NCBI GenBank assembly: GCA_014529385.2
Contig: CM043963.1
Location: 102,280,912 to 102,344,911, forward strand
DNA length: 64,000 bases
Source of the DNA: Adiantum capillus-veneris
Taxonomy: Eukaryota; Streptophyta; Polypodiopsida; Polypodiales; Pteridaceae
Reading direction: 5' to 3'
Made by a program: the position numbers and the translations under genes. Positions 21,040-32,181 of this stretch are shown here, piece after piece. The notes under the pieces were generated by a model, which was not told the origin of the DNA, did not search any database, and worked only from the letters and a program-made list of their open reading frames with translations. Position 1 is the first letter of the stretch. Every line of letters begins with the position of its first letter.

Positions 21040-22530
21040 GTAGCCCGTGTTGACACAGGCTCTTTCAAAGAGCTTATCGAATGATCTATTTTTTGTGTTC
21101 AATGTATATTATTTGCAAATATAATGTTACAAAACAAGCCCGTGTTGACACGGTCACTTTGAAGAGCAAAACAAGGTCTATAGAAGCAAAACAAGCCCGT
21201 GTCGACACGATCACTTTTGGGGAGCATTAGCTAGTAGAAGCAACTTCAAATCACAAAGCATAAGGTAGAAACCACAACTTCGAAAATGTTATGAAACAAG
21301 TCACCACGGTCAATTTTGCACAGAAACTTTGAATCAGAGCAGCAAGGTTTGTGAGCTTGTTTAAAGACCGACCAAACAAAAAGCAGCTTCGGTGTTTGCA
21401 CTTGGTTGTAGGTCTTGGTTTATTTTGATAAAAGCTATTGTTTGCACGAATGATTCAAAACAAGGTATGCTATTGTGTGTCTCCAAGGCCTATACATTGC
21501 TCTTTGAAACTGCCCGTGTCGACACGATCAATTTCAAAGAGCATTGAAAACAATTTAATTGTTAAGATTTATGAATTTTCCTAGACCAGATCTTTAATGG
21601 GCTATCCACTTTCCTAAGTAGCTTCAAATTTTTAAATTTTTTTGTCTATTTTCATGATGGAGGTTTGTTAGTGTCTATTTTTCACTTCTCGTGACTGTGT
21701 CAACATGGTCAAGTTGACGCATTGAGAAATTAAATTTTTAAGATTTATGGATTTTCATAGTATAGACATACTAGTGGCAGATCCACTTCCAAAAGTGCAT
21801 TATTTTTTGGTCAGTTTTTATAATGATGGTTTGTTTTACTGGCCTAACCATTGCTCTTCAAAAATGCCCATGTCAACACAGTCAGTTTGGAGCATTGAGA
21901 AATATTTACATTTTTAAAATTGAAGAATTTTCCCAGACCATGTCTATTACAAATCACTTTCCTAAGCAGCTTCATATTTTTAAAGTTTCCGTCAATTTTC
22001 ATATTGGAGTTTTGTTAGTGTCCTTATCACTTTTCTCCAAAAGTGCTCATATCGACATGGTCAGGTTGAAGCATTAAAAAAGTCTTAAATTTTTAAGATT
22101 GATGAATTTTCATAGTGCAGGCATGTTACAAGCACATCCTTTTCCTCAAGTTCTTTAAATTTTTATTTTTCTTGGGTCAATTCTCATAATGATGGTCTAT
22201 TATTGGACTCTCCACTTTCTCCAAGCTAGTCATGTCCACATGGTTAGTTTGAAGCCTTGAAAGAGTTTTACATTTTTAGACTTTATGAAGCAGCTAACCC
22301 TTCCCTAAGTGCTCGTGTTACATGGTATGCTTTGATGGTAATCCTAGTAGAGTTTTATTAGTGTTTGGAAAAATTTAAAGGCCGTAACCTCTCCACTTCT
22401 CTCCAAAACTATCCGTGTTGAAAAGGTCAGTTTCAAGAACTAAAAAGTTTTGAATTTTTACTTTTTGTGAAGTATGTTATCTTGCCCTACCTTCCCATGT
22501 TGGCATGGCGAGTTATCTTCAGTGTTTGTC
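21040..22530. repeat. decayed ~180-bp satellite carrying the palindrome CGTGTCGACACG
   Basis: The motif GCCCGTGT(C/T)GACAC followed by GRTCA and a purine-rich stretch recurs at about 21044, 21138, 21195, 21512, 21692, 21866, 22044, 22229, 22411 and 22494. From 21512 on, spacing is 174-185 bp. Flanking segments recur too: ttttTAAGATTTATGAATTTTC, CCACTTTCCTAAG(T/C)AGCTTC, TCATGATGG-TTTGTTAGTGTC. The core CGTGTCGACACG is a perfect 12-bp palindrome, intact near 21198 and 21514 and eroded rightwards. No coding content. Confidence 0.75.
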
Positions 22531-23317
22531 AAATTCTAAGAATTTAAAAATTTATCATTTTTGCTTGTAGCAAAATTACACGAAGATCTTATGTCAATAG
22601 TGGATGAGATGGAGAGTCAAGAATGGTGGCACTTGAGTCGTTGCATGATATAAACTTAGTTTCTAATGAAGCTAGGTTGAGCAAGCAATCAATGTCGGTA
22701 CAATAAACACACTTTTCATGTAGACTAGACAAGATAATCTCCAAAATACTAGGATAAATGGTTGTTTCTCTTATCCTTTCGTACCTTTTTTTTGACTCAT
22801 TCCATATGCTAGTGTGAGAGGTCTTCAAGATGATGTCACTGGATTGAAAGTTTCATTTTCTCAAGAAGGCTACGTGCAAGAGAAAGGGGGATTTGCTGTC
22901 TCCATATGGATAGATCAAAAGGAGGAGACTCTTGTTACATGTCTCAAGGCTAATGTGTTTGATTGTTTTTTTGCTTGATGTCTATGTGCATGATTCGTTA
23001 CCAACTCCGAGTAACTACACGCCGACTTCCAACTGCTATATCTTTTCGCTCCAGGCTTCGTTTGATGAGCAGTAAACTCTTGCTAGCTTCATACACGAAC
23101 CACATCAGCCATACATATCCGCTGCTACTTGTATGCCTATGATCTTCATAGCTGCTCTAGCCCTTTGCCATGCTTCTACTAGCCTGCACATAACTGCCCA
23201 TGCCATCTTCTATGGTCGACCAACTTTGGCTGCACCACCGCCATTTCAACATTTAGGACAATGTAATTTTGAGGTGCCTCCTTTCTTACTGCCACTGCTA
23301 GGGCCTTCTTTTTGGCT
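22531..23317. other. unassigned DNA
   Basis: Nothing convincing on either strand. Short open frames at 22589-22828 (-) and 23133-23387 (+) have no recognisable motif. The second runs into the LTR that starts at 23318. Confidence 0.4.
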
Positions 23318-24299
23318 TCCAATGAGCATTCAGCAACCCAATGGCTTGCCTGATTCCTATTGGGCAGGAGGCAAAGGGGTCCAATGAGAGTTTAATTGAA
23401 TTATTAAATTACCTAAAGCTCTCATAAAAGGAGAAATGGGGACACATGTCAAAAGGCTATCACTTATGCTGCTTAATTGTCATTGGCTAGCCCTAGGGAG
23501 GTCCAATGAGAGGGTAGCATGAGCAAATAGCAAGAGGGGTCGACCAAGAGAGAGAGGGGGCTGATTTTTGCAAGGCATTATCACACACACACTCACACAA
23601 TCTCATGTGTGAAGTAAAGAAGACTCTCTCTCCTTCTCAAGCTTTAATGAAAAGCTTACCACCTACTCCAAGCTTGTGAGAATGGAGGCCTACACCAACA
23701 ACTCTTGGCTTTGTGATGCAAATCCAACCAAGATCCAAGCTTCAATGCATGCTCATCTCCTCTACCATGCTAATTACTAAGCTAAGCTATGCTAATACGA
23801 GTGATTATATGAGGAGATGTACATCTTTCTCGTAAGACTACTCCTTCTTCCTCTCAATCTACTCTCATACCCTACTAGCTCTCACCATCTTCCAAGGTGT
23901 GTGAGGTCTTGGGTCTGAGATCGGGGAGAATTAATGTTGTGTTTGATAAGTTTTTTGCTTAGTGCATGAAGCTTTCATCTTCATTGCACTAGCTAGTCTT
24001 GAAGGAACACAAAGAATTGTATGGTACAATGTCTCTCTTGATGGGAGAAACCATAATACAAAGCCTTTTGGAGGGGGGACTGGCTCCATGTAAATACGGT
24101 CCTCAACTGTTGTCAATAGCTTAATTTCTCTCTCTTTTGAAAGTATTGTTCATGCTATCGAACTAGGTGTTATGCTTTTTGTTGCTCTCTCCACCCAAGC
24201 ACTCTTGTAATTCTTATTAGGAATCTATTCTAATGAAATGCCCACTATGTTCATGCTAATTTCCGCTACACACAAGTTTTTAGGCCATTAAATGTTACA
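23318..24299 (+). repeat. 5' LTR (left end missing)
   Basis: It matches 28609-29590 base for base in length and ends GTTACA before the primer site. Homology to the 3' LTR stops abruptly at 23318, where unrelated DNA begins, so the outer part of U3 was lost by truncation or recombination. It contains CCAAT boxes near 23319, 23380 and 23502. Confidence 0.85.
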
Positions 24300-24314
24300 T
24301 TGGTATCAGAGCAC
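24300..24314 (+). promoter_or_regulatory. primer binding site, initiator tRNA-Met type
   Basis: TTGGTATCAGAGC directly follows the 5' LTR, the standard plant LTR-element primer site. Confidence 0.88.
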
Positions 24315-24443
24315 AAGTATTCTCTTTAGAGCACAAGTATTCTCTTTTCTTGCTCAAGAAGGGAGTTCCTCAAGCTAGCTATAAATGGTTGGTATTATTA
24401 ATTTCCTGTGAGTATGCAGAATAGGGATTTTTCAGCCTTGCAG

Positions 24444-24559
24444 TACGCCTGCCTTCGTGTAGTTAACGGGGCATCACCGTCGAGAGCTATGGTCTTAATA
24501 GTGCGCCTGCCTTCGTGTAGTTAACGGGGCATCACCGTCGAGAGCTATGGTCTTAATAG
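24444..24559 (+). repeat. 58-bp tandem duplication in the element leader
   Basis: Bases 24444-24501 and 24502-24559 are the same 58-bp unit with one or two changes (GCCTGCCTTCGTGTAG...GGTCTTAATAG). The right copy is followed by a small inverted repeat (TAATAGTGG ... CCACTATT, 24551-24598) that can form a stem. It lies between the primer site and the gag start. Confidence 0.9.
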
Positions 24560-24794
24560 TGGAGTCCTACGGGGCTTGCCTACGGCTTAACCACTATTGA
24601 GATATTAGAAGCTTGACAGGAGCCGGTGCTGTTTTGGTGTTGAACGACCCTCTCTTCTATTCCTTGCAATTAATGGTATTCGAGCCACGGGTACAGTAGC
24701 TTGAGTGCTTTTTCTAAAGGGGTAAAGAGGAGTAGCAACTAGGGCTTGAAGTGCCAAAGTACACCTAAAAGGTTTACACCTAAAAGTTGTTAGA

Positions 24795-26987
24795 ATGGCT
24801 GAGAATAGTAAAGAGAGTGAAATTAATGTTGATAACTTTGATTTTGCTAATGAGCAAGCTACTAATGATGCTCCAATGCTTGTTAACTATCTTGTTTCTA
24901 GGCTTCAACAAGCCATGGGCAATCCATCTCTCCAAAGTGAAGTGCAACGGCAGCTCCGTGCTCATGGGATTCTCCAAGCTCACCACCATGACGAGAGAAC
25001 ACCTAGGAAGCCTCCTTGTGAGACTTCCAAAAGAGGTCTCTCTCCGATTCGGGAAGAAGAAGAGAATCCATACGAAGGGCTCAAGAATTTACTTCTTGAT
25101 GATGCATCTCCTTTCCAAAGGAGAACTCAAGAGCCTCCAGCGAAGGAACGAGAAAGAAGTGAGTCTCCCGCCACCTCCGCAGAGATGGCTCCACGAAGAC
25201 GGCGGGCTAAACGCTCTCCATCACCACCAAAGCGGAGAAGACCATCTCCATCACCACCAAAGCGGAGAAGACCATCGCACCCTTCTCCACACCATAATTC
25301 AAAGAGGGATGATAAAAAGCAAGAGAAGAAAAAGGCGAGAAAGAGGACACCCTCCTCTCCATCTTCTTCATCCTCTTCCTCTTATGAAAGTGATGGTGAA
25401 GACGACGAAGATCAAGACAAGAAAAAGGCGAGAAAGAGGTCACCCTCTTCTCCACCGTCTTCAAATTTTTCACCTTTTGAAGAAAGTGATGGTGCAACCT
25501 TTGAACCATCAAAAAGAACAGGCCATAGGAAATCCTATGCCGCATGGAAGAGGTCGTCCAAGCTGAAGAAGTTCAAAGAGGGAGGGAAGAGCATCTCTTT
25601 CCTTACCTATGATGGCACCCTTGGTGCTACGGACAAAGTCTTGGCTTTTATCCAACAATTTGATGCGGCGTTCGGAGATGAGGGCTTCACGGAGTCCTCT
25701 AAGCTACGCCATGTAGCTATGCACTTTCAAAAGTCCGCCAGGCAATGGTGGTCTAGCCTACGAGCCAACGGTGAAGCTCCACGAACATGGAAAGCTTTAA
25801 GAGCTTCCATTATGAAGCAGTTTTTGGCCACCGATGCCAAAGACAAAGTACTCACCAAATGGCGAAGCTTAAAGCTCTCCCCCTATCAATACATCCACAA
25901 ATATGTAGACAAGTTTTGGGACCTACAACTCAAAGCCACTGTCTTCAAAAAGTTGGATTTTGGAGAGCAAAAGCAACAATTTTGTGCGGGCTTAACCGAA
26001 GAAATGGCGGAGTATGTCAACTCCCAAAGGCCACGTACCATATCGGCGGTAATACACCATACTATGGTGGCCTCTCGAATCAATTTCCAAACGGGGACTA
26101 AAAGAAATAATAAGCCCACGAAAAACAAGGGTTCCAATGAGCCTAAGGGTAAGGACAATGTCCAAAAGTCTCCTAAGGGCAACTCCAACAAAGCTAAAGA
26201 GAAGGGAGTTTACAAAGGTAAAAACAAACTCTCTTTTGAAGAGCTTGAGAGTTATCTCAAGGATAACCGGTGTTTCAAGTGCGGCGAACAAGGGCATGTG
26301 TACCGCGCTTGTCCCCAAAAGAACAACCGCCAAGATCCTCCTAGAGCTACCTTGGTTGAAATCCAAGAGGAGGAGACTCATCAAACTCACCACAAAAGAT
26401 CTCCTCTATGCCATGCTTGGGGAAAGGTAAGAGAACATGATGCTTTTATTCTCTTTGACCCTGGTTCTACTCACAATTTTATATCTATAGAGTTGGCCAC
26501 CAAGCTAGGCATACAAGCCTATGAGATGGGAGATGTCCTACCCGCCGCAGACAGTGCTTTCAAGGGGCAAGAAGCTTCAGTCACTCCCTTAATCGGGAAA
26601 TTGAGGCTTCATGTCCAAAGCTATGTGGACAAAGAGGACTTCTTTATCTCTCCTCTCAAGCATGAGGATGTAATCCTAGGGGCACCATGGTTTGATCGCC
26701 TGGCTGCCAATGTTAAATTCCCTGAAAGGAGAATCTCCTTTAAGTTCAGGGAAAAAGACATGTATATAGATGCTAAGGAAATGGGTAACACTATCCCCAT
26801 TGTACATACACCAACTTTCAACAAGTCAATAAAGAGCTCTATTTCCGTGTACATGATTTTTGTTAAAGATTCTCAAAATGAACCTAATGCTTTAGCAAAA
26901 GAAAATAAAAGCAACCAAAAGGAATTAGAGTTATCCAAGAATTTCATTTTCATATTGCTCACATTGCTGGCAAGCATAATCAAGTAG
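24795..26987 (+). CDS. gypsy Gag-protease protein with RS-like tract
   Basis: A 730-codon open frame with no internal stop. Residues ~125-235 are Arg/Ser/Pro/Lys-rich, with repeats of SPSPPKRRRP and two KKKARKR(T/S)PSSP blocks, and look like a nuclear-targeting or RS-like domain. Residues ~265-390 form a retrotransposon gag domain (SARQWWSSLR, WKALRASIMKQF). A CCHC knuckle CFKCGEQGHVYRAC lies at residues 493-506. A retropepsin-like domain starts at ~550 with FDPGSTHNFIS, where the usual DSG reads DPG, so protease activity is uncertain; DVILGAPWFDRLAA follows. The last ~40 codons cross into an unrelated frame after the deletion junction near 26930. The start was chosen as the first ATG of the frame, 480 bp past the primer site. 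Confidence 0.85.
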   Translation: MAENSKESEINVDNFDFANEQATNDAPMLVNYLVSRLQQAMGNPSLQSEVQRQLRAHGILQAHHHDERTPRKPPCETSKRGLSPIREEEENPYEGLKNLLLDDASPFQRRTQEPPAKERERSESPATSAEMAPRRRRAKRSPSPPKRRRPSPSPPKRRRPSHPSPHHNSKRDDKKQEKKKARKRTPSSPSSSSSSSYESDGEDDEDQDKKKARKRSPSSPPSSNFSPFEESDGATFEPSKRTGHRKSYAAWKRSSKLKKFKEGGKSISFLTYDGTLGATDKVLAFIQQFDAAFGDEGFTESSKLRHVAMHFQKSARQWWSSLRANGEAPRTWKALRASIMKQFLATDAKDKVLTKWRSLKLSPYQYIHKYVDKFWDLQLKATVFKKLDFGEQKQQFCAGLTEEMAEYVNSQRPRTISAVIHHTMVASRINFQTGTKRNNKPTKNKGSNEPKGKDNVQKSPKGNSNKAKEKGVYKGKNKLSFEELESYLKDNRCFKCGEQGHVYRACPQKNNRQDPPRATLVEIQEEETHQTHHKRSPLCHAWGKVREHDAFILFDPGSTHNFISIELATKLGIQAYEMGDVLPAADSAFKGQEASVTPLIGKLRLHVQSYVDKEDFFISPLKHEDVILGAPWFDRLAANVKFPERRISFKFREKDMYIDAKEMGNTIPIVHTPTFNKSIKSSISVYMIFVKDSQNEPNALAKENKSNQKELELSKNFIFILLTLLASIIK

Positions 26988-27621
26988 CTGATGCACTCTC
27001 AAGACGGCCAAGAGTGAATGCGATTTCCATAGCAACTCACAATGATCTACAAGCTGAGACCTACAAGAATCTTTTCAAAAGATTAAGGATGCTATCTCTA
27101 TCTCACAACAAAGGCAAAAGTCCGCTGCTGACAAGCATAGAAGATCCCAAGCCTTTAGAGAAAATGATTGGGTCTTATTAAAATTCCCCAAGGCTCGACT
27201 AAGGCACACGACGGGCAAGAATCCTGTGGGACATCAAAAGTACTATGCTAAACTAGCAAAAAGGTACTATGCTCCCTTCCAGATTCTTAGGCCAATCAAT
27301 GAGATGGACTATCAACTCAAGTTGCCCAATCATTGGCTCATACACAATGCTTTCCATGTGATCCTATTAAAGCCTTACAAAGGAGATCCACCTCAAGAAC
27401 CAACTACTGAAGACCCACCGAAGATCGAGGACCAAGAGGAGGTGCTGCAGCCCGAGTCCATTCTCCGACATGAAGACAAGGTACTAAGAGGAAGTAAGAC
27501 TATCCGACGATATCTTATTAAGTTTAAGAATTATCCTTTTGAAGATGCTAGATGGATGCAAGGCATACAATTAAAGGATAACCTAAACCTTGTCAATGCT
27601 TACAATGCTTCCCAAGAGTAA
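26930..27621 (+). pseudogene. pol remnant: RNase H end, integrase tail and chromodomain-like segment
   Basis: Starting in the +1 frame near 26940 is FHFHIAHIAGKHNQVADALSRRP, the last conserved block of gypsy RNase H (quoted here only as its core HNQVADALSRR). About 60 codons later the sequence is already the integrase C-terminal region (QAFRENDWVLLKFPKARL, YYAPFQILRPINEMDYQLKL, HNAFHVILLKPY). It ends with ILRHEDKVLRG...YLIKFKNYPFEDARW, a chromodomain-like fold typical of chromoviruses. A frameshift lies near 27075. The zinc-binding and catalytic parts of integrase are absent, so a large deletion removed them. Confidence 0.75.
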
Positions 27622-28045
27622 GCAAATGTATAAAATGTTAAAAATGAACAAAGTTTTTGTCTTATAAGACTCTTTTTCTTTATTGTGCACAAAAATGAAG
27701 TAGTATGCATGCTTAGATCAAGTTTGCGGAGATGACGTCTCCCAAACACCAAGTAGAGCTTGTCACTCTACTATGGAAGATTGATAGGACTAATGTGCAG
27801 ACATGCTTACGGTAGCCTCAGGCTCCAAGCACCAAATGGACTAGTCATCCATTGTGGAATGATGTCGTAGGGTAACATAGAGATCCTCTACCCGCTAAGA
27901 AAAGGACTCATGAATATGCTTTATCTTCTCTACACCATAGTCGAGGACGACTATGATTTCAAGAGAGAGGTAATGTCATAATAATCAATATCTAATTCTC
28001 CTAAATGATTTTCTCATGTTAAACTGATCATTTAATATGGGGAAG
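27622..28045 (+). other. 3' untranslated region of the gypsy element with polypurine tract
   Basis: Noncoding DNA between the last stop and the probable 3' LTR. ATGGGGAAG (28037-28045) followed by TG is the best polypurine tract and LTR start candidate. Another G-rich run lies at 28130-28139, inside the proposed LTR. Confidence 0.45.
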
Positions 28046-28350
28046 TGCCAGTGGAGAAAAAGCTAGAATATTGGTTAAGCTAGCAGACCGCCACAGTTTG
28101 GATCCAAAGGAGGGAAAATAGGGATCCAAAGGGGGGGGGCATCTACAAAAGATCCATGTGCAACAATGGGCTAAAAAGACCCTAAGGTTCAGCCCATTAA
28201 GAATTCCAAAATGCTAAGGTTCCAAAATTCAAAGGTTGTGTCCAAAGGTCAACCATGGGGGAATTGGATGCTTTGTGTGTGTCAAAAAAGTCTTTACAAA
28301 TCCCTACTTAGGAGGGGGCGATCCTTGCTTGTAGGGGATGAGAGAGAAAG

Positions 28351-28398
<48 letters not shown>

Positions 28399-29590
28399 GC
28401 TCCCTTTACACAAAGGGAATGAGGGACACATGTCAGCTCCCTAGCCTAGATGCCCACAAGGTGTACCCAATTCCTATTGGATGGCCTTGGGGGTGGACCA
28501 ATGAGAATTAGGCTAGAGTAATCTATTTTAATTAAATTAAAAACACTTAATAAAAGAACCAATGAGAATTAATCCCTCTAGAAGACTATTGGACAATCTC
28601 CTAAGGGGTCCAATGAGCATTCAGCAGCCCAATGGCTTGCCTGATTCCTATTGGCCAGGAGGCAAAGGGGTCCAATGAGAGTTTAATTGAATTATTAAAT
28701 TACCTAAAGCTCTCACAAAAGGGGAAATGGGGACACATGTCAGAAGGCTATCACTTATGCTGCTTAATTGTCATTGGCTAGCCCTAGGGAGGTCCAATGA
28801 GAGGGTAGCATGAGAAAATAGCAAGAGGGGTCGACCAAGAGAGAGAGGGGGCTGATTTTTGCAAGGCATTATCACACACACACTCACACAATCTCATGTG
28901 TGAAGTAAAGAAGAGTCGCTCTCCTTCTCAAGCTTTAATGAAAAGCTTACCACCTACTCCAAGCTTGTGAGAAGGGAAGCCTACACCAACAACTCTTGGC
29001 TTTGTGATGCAAATCCAACCAAGAGCCAAGCTTCAATGCATGCTTATCTCCTCTACCATGCTAATTACTAAGCTAAGCCATGCTAATACGAGTGATTATG
29101 TGAGGAGATGTACATATTTCTCGTAAGACTACTCCTTCTTCCTCTCAATCTACTCTCATACCCTGCTAGCTCTCACCATCTTCCAAGGTGTGTGAGGTCT
29201 TGGGTCTAAGACCGGGGAGAATTGATGTTGTGTTTGATAAGTGTTTTGCTTAGTGCATGAAGCTTTCATCTTCATTGCACTAGCTAGTCTTGAAGGAACA
29301 CAAAGAATTGTATTGTACAATGTCTCTCTTGATGAGAGAAACCATAATACAAAGCCTTTTGGAGGGGGGACCGGCTCCATGTAAATCCGGTCCTCAACTG
29401 TTGTCAATAGCTTAATTTCTCTCTCTTTTGAAAGTATTGTTCATGCTATCTAACTAGGTGTTATGCTTTTTGTTGCTCTCTCCACCCAAGCACTCTTGTA
29501 ATTCTCATTAGGAATCTATTCTAATGAACTGCCCACTATGTTCATGCTAATTTCCGCTACACACAAGTTTTTAGGCCATTAAATGTTACA
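28046..29590 (+). repeat. 3' LTR with CCAAT-box cluster and CA microsatellite
   Basis: The right 982 bp are proven by comparison with the 5' LTR; the left edge near 28046 is inferred from the purine tract and TG. The U3 part carries a (CA)n run at 28352-28397. It also has a series of CCAATGAG motifs at about 28497, 28559, 28610, 28671 and 28793, mixed with reverse-strand ATTGG motifs. It ends GTTACA at 29590. Confidence 0.8.
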
Positions 29591-30590
29591 TTATGTACCA
29601 TATTATCACTACCATCCAATAGTGCATGTCGCTCTTAAAAAGATCAAACATGTGAATTTGGATCTTGATCAAAAACATTTGCAAATTTATTGCACTTGAG
29701 AACATGATGTTTATCGCATGGTCCTGTCATGCCAGAAACTATAAAAATATTGTCGGTTCAGGTAGAACAAAAATAATTGTAGCCTTCAAAAATTCGAGAT
29801 GAGAATCTTGGACCATGATGTTTACCGCATGCTCCTGTCATGCCAAAAACTTTAGATATTGTCGGTTCAGCCAGAACAAAAATGATTGTAACCGTCAAAG
29901 TCCCAGATGAGAATCTTATAGCCACACTTGGTCCTTTGATCAGTGCAAGGGGATTTAAAATGGTGGAGCCACCCACACCAAGATCTTGATTTGCAACAAC
30001 TGCTGGTACAGTGTCCAAAATTGTGATCATAATCCCTCCAAGGTTCAATCCTAATAACGTCGACAAAAGGGGTTCAAAAGGACCAACACCATCTTATTTA
30101 TAAGCCTGATCGAAAGAAGGAGGAGCTGTTTGAAGAAATTTTGGAGTGGACTTGGATCCGTGTCGTTGATTCGCAAATCGACCTACTTGTCTAGGTCTAT
30201 TTAGGCAAATGTGTATGTAACTTTAATAGTATTTGCTTCAAACACCCTTTTCTCCCATGGGTCTTCTAGTTCTGCCAGAGTGGCATCTCAAGTTATACAG
30301 GATTGTCTCAGTCCACGTGTCTATCAAGGTGAAAGAAGTATTTGAAAAGGTGGACCGTGAGACCGCGTCCGTCGCAACATGGTATTTTCCATGCCTTAGT
30401 GGTGAGTGCCATGAACCCTGACTCCATAAGTACCGCCAATTCGTGATCACTAGTATTACCCTCAGACAATGTAATGAACAGAATAGGAAAATAAATAATT
30501 CATTGTCAAAAGGTAAGGTTCAAGAGACAAAAGAACACAAGAATAATAGTAATATTCATCATCATCAGATACACATAACAGAAAGAATGA
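29591..30590. other. unassigned DNA with a 112-bp tandem duplication (about 29704-29925)
   Basis: Bases ~29704-29815 and ~29816-29925 are a diverged tandem pair (GATGTTTA(T/C)CGCATG...CCTGTCATGCCA...ATTGTCGGTTCAG...GATGAGAATCTT). A minus-strand open frame (29758-30066) crosses the pair but has no recognisable motif. The rest shows nothing I can identify. Confidence 0.5.
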
Positions 30591-31683
30591 TGCATCATCA
30601 TCTCCATCACTCAATACATACTTGTGTCCTCTCTACATACATACATACATAGACAGTGTGCAGTGCATGTCTAATTTATAGACCGATTTCCAACGCATTG
30701 GTACATATAATTGCACTATTTCCAATTGGTATGCCTATCATTTCATACTACTACTAAGGTTTTCTCTGGCCTAACAAGGGATGTCCGACAAAATTTTATA
30801 TATAAAAAACTCAATGAATGTTTAAATTTAACTTTTTTTAAAATAAAAAATTGATGATTTTATATATTAATATTAACCATCTTTTAACTTTTAAATAGAC
30901 CAATGTATCATATTTACATCGCTAACACACTACATTAATTAGAAAACTAACAACTTTGATAAGATATCATCAAATATTTCTGAAAATTTGTCTTACATAC
31001 AATCAAAAGTAACAATAAAACTACTTATAATCAAGTAGATTTGAAATCCTTGTCAAACCTCATGCTTTAAAATGACTATATCTAAGTTTTCAAATTAAGA
31101 AAATTAGGGTTGTGCGTGCACTGAAGATGATTACTCTGTGTTTCCAATGGTGCTACGATTAGGGTTATGGGGGAGTTGTGGGAATATGGTTGGTGGTTTT
31201 TCCTAGAGCAAAGTGGGCTTGTTGTGCCTCATCTCACTAAATCTCGGAGCTCGATCGCCTATAATAGACTTCAGGGTGTCAGCTTCGGAGGTGTTGGCAT
31301 TTTCATTGCATTTAGCATCTTCAATGTGAGTAGCTTAGCTGGCGGGCTTTACCTCATCCCGATGAACCTGAAGCTCAGTCCTGTTTTGCAGACGATCAAG
31401 GTTCCATCTTTGGCAACCTGGTAACATCTTTTTTGAAAGAGAGTCTACATCTTGATGATTATTCCCTAGTTTATTGGTGTACACTCCCTACAAATGTTAT
31501 CTTATAGAGAACAGAGGTCTATTGTTTTTACTAGGAAACTATTTATGAGTGACTCCTATTATTCTCTTTTGTGGAGAGATGAGAAATGCATGTCACAAAT
31601 TCTATGTAATTTGAAAGAGTAGTCATAGTATTTGATGTAATGTCCCAATGTTTTACTTTGTGTCAACTTATAAAAATTGCTAT
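30591..31683. other. unassigned AT-rich DNA
   Basis: AT-rich, including a CATA/TACA run at 30637-30653 and long A/T tracts at 30780-31060. An 85-codon frame at 31167-31424 has no known motif. No gene supported. Confidence 0.4.
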
Positions 31684-32181
31684 TTTTAAGTTGCATGAAG
31701 CTAGTTTCAGGTAAAGAGTGTAAGGATAGTAATTTTGAAATATATTGTATGTTTCACTTTCATGTCAAATATATGGAGCCTAATGACACAAGAAGCCTAC
31801 ATAGGGACTAATGTAATTATAAAAGTGCAAGCATAGCTCTCTTGTGTACGATCTTGTTAGTAGGAGGACATATTACGAGCACCTTCATCATGGTCACAAA
31901 AGGGAACTTCATCCAAGCATGAGGATTGGATATTTTTTATTTGCATTAAGCTAATTTTGAGTAAAGAATATAAGGATAGTAATTTTGAAATATATTGTAT
32001 GTTCCACTTTTGTGTCAAATAGATAGAGCCTAAAGACACAAGACTACGTAGGTGCCAATGTAATTATAAGTGCAATCATAGCTCTCTTGTGTACAAGCTC
32101 GTTAGTAGGAGGACATATTATGAGCACTTTCATCATGGTCACAAAAGGGATCTTCATCCAAGCATGAAGATTGGAGATTTT
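31684..32181 (+). repeat. ~250-bp tandem duplication
   Basis: The segments 31684-31932 and 31933-32181 align along their length (AAGGATAGTAATTTTGAAATA, quoted as its first 20 bases AAGGATAGTAATTTTGAAAT; AGCTCTCTTGTGTAC; CATCATGGTCACAAAAGGGA) with about 10-15% divergence and small indels. Offset is 250 bp at the left and about 244 at the right. Some coding-like continuity follows the second copy (32089-32358), but I recognise no protein. Confidence 0.8.

Larger units (their letters stand above)
23318..29590 (+). mobile_element. non-autonomous Ty3/gypsy retrotransposon, internally deleted, 5' LTR truncated
   Basis: Two direct repeats of exactly 982 bp (23318-24299 and 28609-29590), differing at about 26 sites (~2.6%) with no indel, bracket a primer site, a 730-codon gag-protease frame, and a short remnant of pol. 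RT, most of RNase H and the integrase core are missing. The end of RNase H (HIAGKHNQVADALSRRP) is joined almost directly to the integrase tail and a chromodomain-like segment. The 3' LTR probably begins near 28046, so about 560 bp are missing from the 5' LTR, and no target duplication can be matched. Confidence 0.85.

Noticed and set aside
23931-24116. Minus-strand 61-codon frame, repeated at 29156-29407
   Set aside because: It lies in the LTR and recurs only because the LTR is duplicated.
25207-25545. Minus-strand open frame over the gag RS-like tract
   Set aside because: Mirror of a low-complexity coding tract; no independent support.
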